DNA from: JAHBNG01 sp039028975
GTDB lineage: Bacteria; Chloroflexota; Anaerolineae; Caldilineales; Caldilineaceae
NCBI GenBank assembly: GCA_039028975.1
Contig: JBCCHB010000180.1
Location: forward strand, 1-31,924
Direction: 5' to 3'
Length of the DNA stretch: 31,924 bases
Part shown: positions 24,801 to 30,800 of the stretch, piece after piece
How the letters are laid out: each line of letters opens with the position of its first letter
Numbering within the stretch: the stretch's first letter is position 1
Translations under genes and position numbers: made by a program
Notes under the pieces: generated by a model
Told to the model about the DNA's origin: nothing
What the model saw: only the letters and a program-made list of their open reading frames with translations
Database searches by the model: none

Positions 24801-27800
24801 AATGCCATCATCTCTTGATATGTCCAGGTTTCGTCACCTTGCACAATGGCACGTTGTTGAGGAGCTTGTGTCACCCAGTCAGCAATCATTATCGGTACAA
24901 GATCATACGATGGTTCGGGTATCGGTTGCCGCAGGTCAGGAAGCATTGTCTGCATTATGGGTGTGACAAGGGAGTAGGTATGCAATGGCTCAGTTGCATC
25001 TTGGCTAATCTGGGTCAATAGATGTTGATATTGTCCTACCATCATCTCAATTCGCTCAGGCATGAACAGCTGGCGATTATAAACAGCTATGATTTCTATG
25101 CCTTTTTCGTCATCTTGGACATAAAGTGTCAGATCAAATTTTGATTGAGCATCTGGTAATTCATAATAATCTATTTGTACATCAGGCCACTCAATGGGTT
25201 GTTCGGTTGGCATCATGTTAAACAGGACTTGGAAAATCGGTGAGCGGCTTAAATCTCTTTCTGGGTGAAGCTCTTCAACTAATTTCTCAAAAGGCACATC
25301 TTGGTTCCTATGAGCATCCAACGTGGTTTGTTTAATCTGCTCTAATAACGTTGTGAATGATGGATTTCCACTCAAGTCTGTACGCAGGACTAAGGTATTG
25401 AGAAAGAGACCAATCAACCCCTCAACCTCCGTCGCGTTTCGTCCTGCCATTGGCGTGCCAATCAAAATATCATCCTGCCCAGAAAGACGAGCCAACAAGA
25501 GGTTGAAGGCCGCAAGCAAGGTCATAAACAAGGTGACCTCGTCGGTCCGGCAAAGTGCGTGGAGCGACTCACTTAATTCCTGCGACAACGTTAAGCGATA
25601 GATCCCACCTGTAAAAGTCTGTTGGCGCGGACGAGGGAAATCTAATGGCAAATCTAGCGTTGGCAGTTCGCCCCCTAGCTGTGCTTTCCAGTACGCAAGC
25701 TGAGGCTTAAGATAGGTTGTCGTAATCCATTGCTGCTGCCAGACGGCGAAGTCCGCATATTGAATCGGCAGATCGGGCAGAATAGGCTGTTGCTGGGTTG
25801 CATAGGCACCATAAGCCTCGCTGAGTTCTTGCATAAGTATGCCTATGGACCAGCCATCACTGATGATATGGTGCATGTTGAGAACCAGAAGAAACCGTTG
25901 CTCTGTGCTGATTGGTGAGCAGGTGCTCTTGGGGCACGAGCCAGCTACAGTGACACCATCTGTTATCTGAAAGAGTCGTACTCGCAGCAATGGCCCACTG
26001 CTCAGGCTAAAAGGTGTCATTGCTTCTTGTTGTGCCAGTTGTGCTGCTTCCTCCTCGCTGGCAACGGATATGGTTGTCAGTATAAATTGTGCTGCCCACG
26101 AAGGGGGATGAATGATCTGAATCGGTTCACCCTCATCTTCTTTTGTGCCAAAGATGGTACGTAGGCTTTCATGTCGTTCAATCAGATAGCGGAAACTCGC
26201 TTCCAGTGCGGCTACATCCAGTTGACCTGTGAGTCGAATCATGGCAGGCATATTGTACGAGGCGCTACCTGGTTCGAGCTGGTCGAGGAACCAGAGTCGC
26301 TGTTGCCCAAAGGAAAGGGGTAGCGGTTGGTCACGGGACACACGGACAATGAGGTTGTCCATACTTTCTTGGGCTTGGCCAACGATCTCGGCAAAATCAC
26401 CCAGTTGCGACGCCTCAAAGAGCGATTTGAGCGGGATATCTAGATTGAGTTGGCTGCGCACCCGTGAGATGACCTGCGTTGCCAGCAGCGAATGACCACC
26501 CAGCGCAAAGAAGTTGTCATAGACGCCAACTCGTTCAACCTGCAGTACCTCCTGCCAGATAGCCGCTACCACTGTTTCTATCTCATTGCGCGCTGCCAGA
26601 AACTCCGTCTGTGTATCCACATGCTCATGCCCAGAGGACAGCCGAGGAAGTGCACCACGGTCCAACTTGCCATTGGGTGTCAAGGGCATGGCATCCAAGA
26701 AAACAAAGGCCGAAGGGATCATGTAGTCCGGAAGTTGTTGGGCTAGGGATTGACGCAAGGTTGCAGGGTTGCAGGGTTGCAGGGTTGCAGGGTCTGCTTC
26801 TTCACCTTGCCACTTTGCCACTTTGCCACTTTGCACCACATAGGCCACCAACCGCTTATCGTCATTCTCCTCTCGTGCCAACACCACCGCTTCGCGCACA
26901 CCCTCCTGTGCCAGCAGAGCATGCTCAATCTCACCCAACTCAATGCGGAATCCTCGTATCTTGACTTGGAAGTCGGTGCGACCTAAGAACTCGATACTCG
27001 CGCCTGAAAAGCCATCGCCATCGGGTGCGGGAAGCCAGCGACACAAGTCACCCGTCTTGTAGAGCCGTCCAAATTCTGGGTGGTCGATAAAACGCTCTGC
27101 GGTTAAGTCAGGCCGATTGCGGTAGCCCCGTGCTACCCCAAGACCCCCTGCGTACAACTCTCCTGGTACTCCTACCGGTACTAATTGAAGGTAATCGCTC
27201 AGAAGATAAACTTGTGTATTATTGATAGGTGTGCCAATGGGTACACTGGATATGGGCAATTTATGGTCAGAAATCGGGTAGGTCGTTGTAAAGGTTGTAT
27301 TCTCAGTAGGGCCATAACCATTTATGATGGTGAGTTCCCGATGATTTGACGCCAGCAGGCGCTGAATATGAGATGCAGAAAGAACATCTCCCCCTGCGAG
27401 TAACTGTTTGATTCCTTTTAAACCATTCGGGTTATGGTCTACCATTTGATGAAATAACCCGGCTGTTAACCAAAGCGTGGTGATTTGATGATTTTGAATC
27501 AGACTTCCGATACGTTGTGGGTCAATTAAGCTATCCGGATAAAGGACTAGCTTTGCGCCATTACAAAGACTCCCCCAAATTTCAAGGGTAGCGGCATCAA
27601 ATGATGGCGACGCCAATTGTAAAAATGTTTGCGTAGCATCCAACTGGGCAAAGTTGGCCCCTTTGACCAGACGTTGTACATTGCGGTGCAGAATTTCAAT
27701 GCCTTTAGGTTGTCCTGTGGAACCAGAGGTATACATAATATATAGCAAGTTCTCAGGTGTAGTATGTGCATCTATATTTCTTTCTGGATACTTCTCCACC

Positions 27801-30800
27801 ACTAGCGTGTTTATATCTATAGTTTGCACATCCACAGGAAGGCTCGCAGCCAATGCGCTCTCGGTCAATACGCATTTCATCTCAGTATCTTGAATCATAA
27901 ATGCTAACCGGCTGAGAGGGTAGGTCACATCAAGGGGTACATAAGCACCTCCAGCCTTTATGATAGCTAGGGTGGCAATAATGAGGTCCATGCTACGATT
28001 TAGACATATGCCTACTGGAGTTTCGGGCTGCACCCCTGCCTGATACAAATAGTGTGCTAATTGGTTGGCACGGGCGTTAAGTTCGGCGTAGGTGAGCTGC
28101 TCATTGCCAAAGACAAGGGCTACGGCATCTGGCGTTCGTTCGACTTGTTGTTCAAATAGAGCGTGGATGGTCTGGGGTTCGCCAAAGTCAACGAAGGTGT
28201 TGTTCCATTCATGGGCAATCTGTTGATACTCAGCATCGCTGAGCATGGGCAGTCGGTGGATGGGCAACTCTGGCTGCGAGACTATGCTCTCCAACAGCAC
28301 TGTGAAGTGGCTTGCCATGCGCGCAATAGTGGCTTCGTCAAAGAGGTCTGTGTTGTATTCCAGTGTTGCTCGTATAGATTTGTTGAGTTCAACGAGAAAG
28401 AGCGTGAGATCAAACTTGGCAAAGGGAAATTCAGCCGATTGCATGGTGACGGTTAGATCGGGTAGGTCAAATTCAGCCATCTCGGCATTTTGCAACACCA
28501 ACATCACTTGGAAGAGTGGAGTGTAGCTCAGTGTGCGCGCCAAATCCAGTTCATCGACCAACTGCTCAAAGGGCAAGTCATGGTGTTGATAGGCATCCAA
28601 GGTAGTCTGGCGTACCTGGGCAAGTAGCTCGGTAAAGGGCAGGTTGTTCTCTATCTGCGTCCGTAAGACCAGTGTATTGACAAAGAAGCCAATCAGCCCT
28701 TCAACCTCGGAGCGGTCGCGGTTGGCAATCGGTGAACCGACGACAATATCTTCTTGACCACTGTAACGCGCCAGGAGTACATTAAACGCTGCCAACATTA
28801 CCATAAAGAGGGTGGCCTCATGGCTCTGTGCCAAGCGGTTTAGGTTCGTGGTCAGATCTACGCTCAGTTCAAAGGTATAGTGCGCACCTCGATAACTCTG
28901 GGCAGGCGGCCGAGGTCGGTCGGTGGGCAGTTCCAACAGAGCAGGACTGTCTATCAATTGCTCCTGCCAATAGGCCAGTTGTGGCTCTAGTTTCTTTCCA
29001 CTGAGATAGTCTCGTTGCCAGAGCGCAAAGTCAGTATATTGAATCGGCAGGTCGGGCAGGGTCGTCTGCTGGTTCGTGCTGTAGGCGCGATAGGCATGGG
29101 CCAATTCCTGCATCAATACACCCATGGACCAGCCATCACTGATGATGTGGTGCATGTTCAGGACCAACAGAAAGTCATCGTCCGCTATCTGAAATAGCTG
29201 TACCCGCAGCAGCGGTCCTGTACTGAGATTAAAGGGGGTAGTAGCCTCCATCTGTGCAAGTTGATGCGCCTCACCTTCATCTGCAACTGGTGTGATTGGC
29301 ATCGTAAATTGTGCTGCCCATGATGGCGGATGAATGAACTGGTTTGCTTCTCCATCATGATTCACCACTTCTGACCTTCCCTGATCAAGGTAGGAACTAT
29401 TCTCTCCCTTGGTCAGGGGAGAGCTATAGAGGGGTCCAAAGATGGTGCGTAGACTCTCATGCCGTTCAATCAGGTAGCGGAAACTGGTTTCCAGCGCAGC
29501 TACATCCACTTGACCTGTGAGCCAGAGCTGGATGGGAATATTGTAGAAGGCACTATCTGGTTCCAGTTGGTTGAGGAACCAGAGCCGCTGCTGTGCAAAA
29601 GAGAGGGGCAACGGTTGCTCACGCGAGATACGCACAATCGGTTTATCCGTACTCTCCTGGGCTTGGCTGATGAGCTGTGCAAAGTCCTCCAACTGCGACA
29701 CTTCATAGAGCGACTTGAGTGGGATATCCAGATTGAGTTGACTGTGTACCCGTGAGATGACCTGGGTTGCCAACAGCGAGTGACCACCAAGTGCAAAGAA
29801 GTTATCGTAGACCCCAATCCTTCGGCGATGCTCAGGACTCGCTTGGTCAAAGCCTAACACCTCCTGCCAGATAGCCGCCACTTGCGATTCTATCTCTGTG
29901 CGAGGTGCCACAAGTTCACTCTGTGTGTCTGTGTAGTCCGGGGCAGGAAGTGCAAGACGGTCCAACTTGCCATTGGGTGTCAACGGCATGGCCTTCAAAA
30001 AGACAAAGGCCGAGGGAATCATGTAGTCGGGCAGTTGTTGGGCGAGGGCTTGGCGTAAAGTTGCAGGTTGCAGGTTGCAGGTTGCAGGTTTGCAGGTTTG
30101 CAAGTCGATGCTGGACGCGCCGGTTCTTACTTGCTTACTTGCCACTTGCTCACCTGCCGCTTGCACCACATAGGCAACCAACCGCTTATCGTCATTCTCC
30201 TCCCGTGCCAACACGACGGCTTCGCGCACACCCTCCTGTGCCAGCAGCGCATGCTCAATCTCACCCAACTCAATGCGGAAACCCCGTATCTTCACTTGGA
30301 AGTCGGTGCGCCCGATGTACTCGATGTTGCCGTCTGGTAGCCAGCGACAGAGGTCGCCTGTCTTGTAGAGCCGTCCAAATTCTGGGTGGCTGATGAAGCG
30401 TTCTGCTGTCAACTCTGGGCGATTGAGATAGCCTCGGGTTACACCAATACCGCCTATACATAGTTCTCCAGCGACACCAACAGGAATAGGCTGCTGATGT
30501 TTGTTGAATAAAAATATTTTATAGTTTGCAACAGGCTTGCCGATGGGTGTACGTTGATCTGATTTCGTTTGTTGTGAAAAATTAAAGAATGTTGCGCATA
30601 TTGTGCTTTCGGTTGGACCATAACCATTAATGATGTATAAACCTTCTGATAAATTCCGAAAACGTTGCAGTAATCCTTCTGTGATTGGCTCAACTCCTAC
30701 CAAAAGGCGCTCAAGAGGAAAGGCCAAATTTTGTTGTTCATAGGTATCTACAATATCTAAAAGTAAGGCAGGGGGGATATAGCTACTTGTCACCTGATGA

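Larger units (their letters stand above)
26390..29650 (-). other. NRPS module 2: C, A2 (valine-like), PCP2
   Basis: The C domain starts PLSFAQQRLWFLNQLEP and has LNMHHIISDGW at about 29130-29165. A2 has SFDAATLEIWGSL, TTLWLTAGLF, LLAGGDVLS and INGYGPTENTTF; by-eye alignment to GrsA gives pocket residues D, A, L, W, L, G, G, T, F, K. This is very close to established valine codes such as DAFWIGGTFK, so valine or a similar branched residue is predicted. A short insertion (RWLPAPDGDGFSGASIEF) sits between motifs A7 and A8. PCP2 LGGHSLLATQV lies near 26476-26502. Confidence 0.8.
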
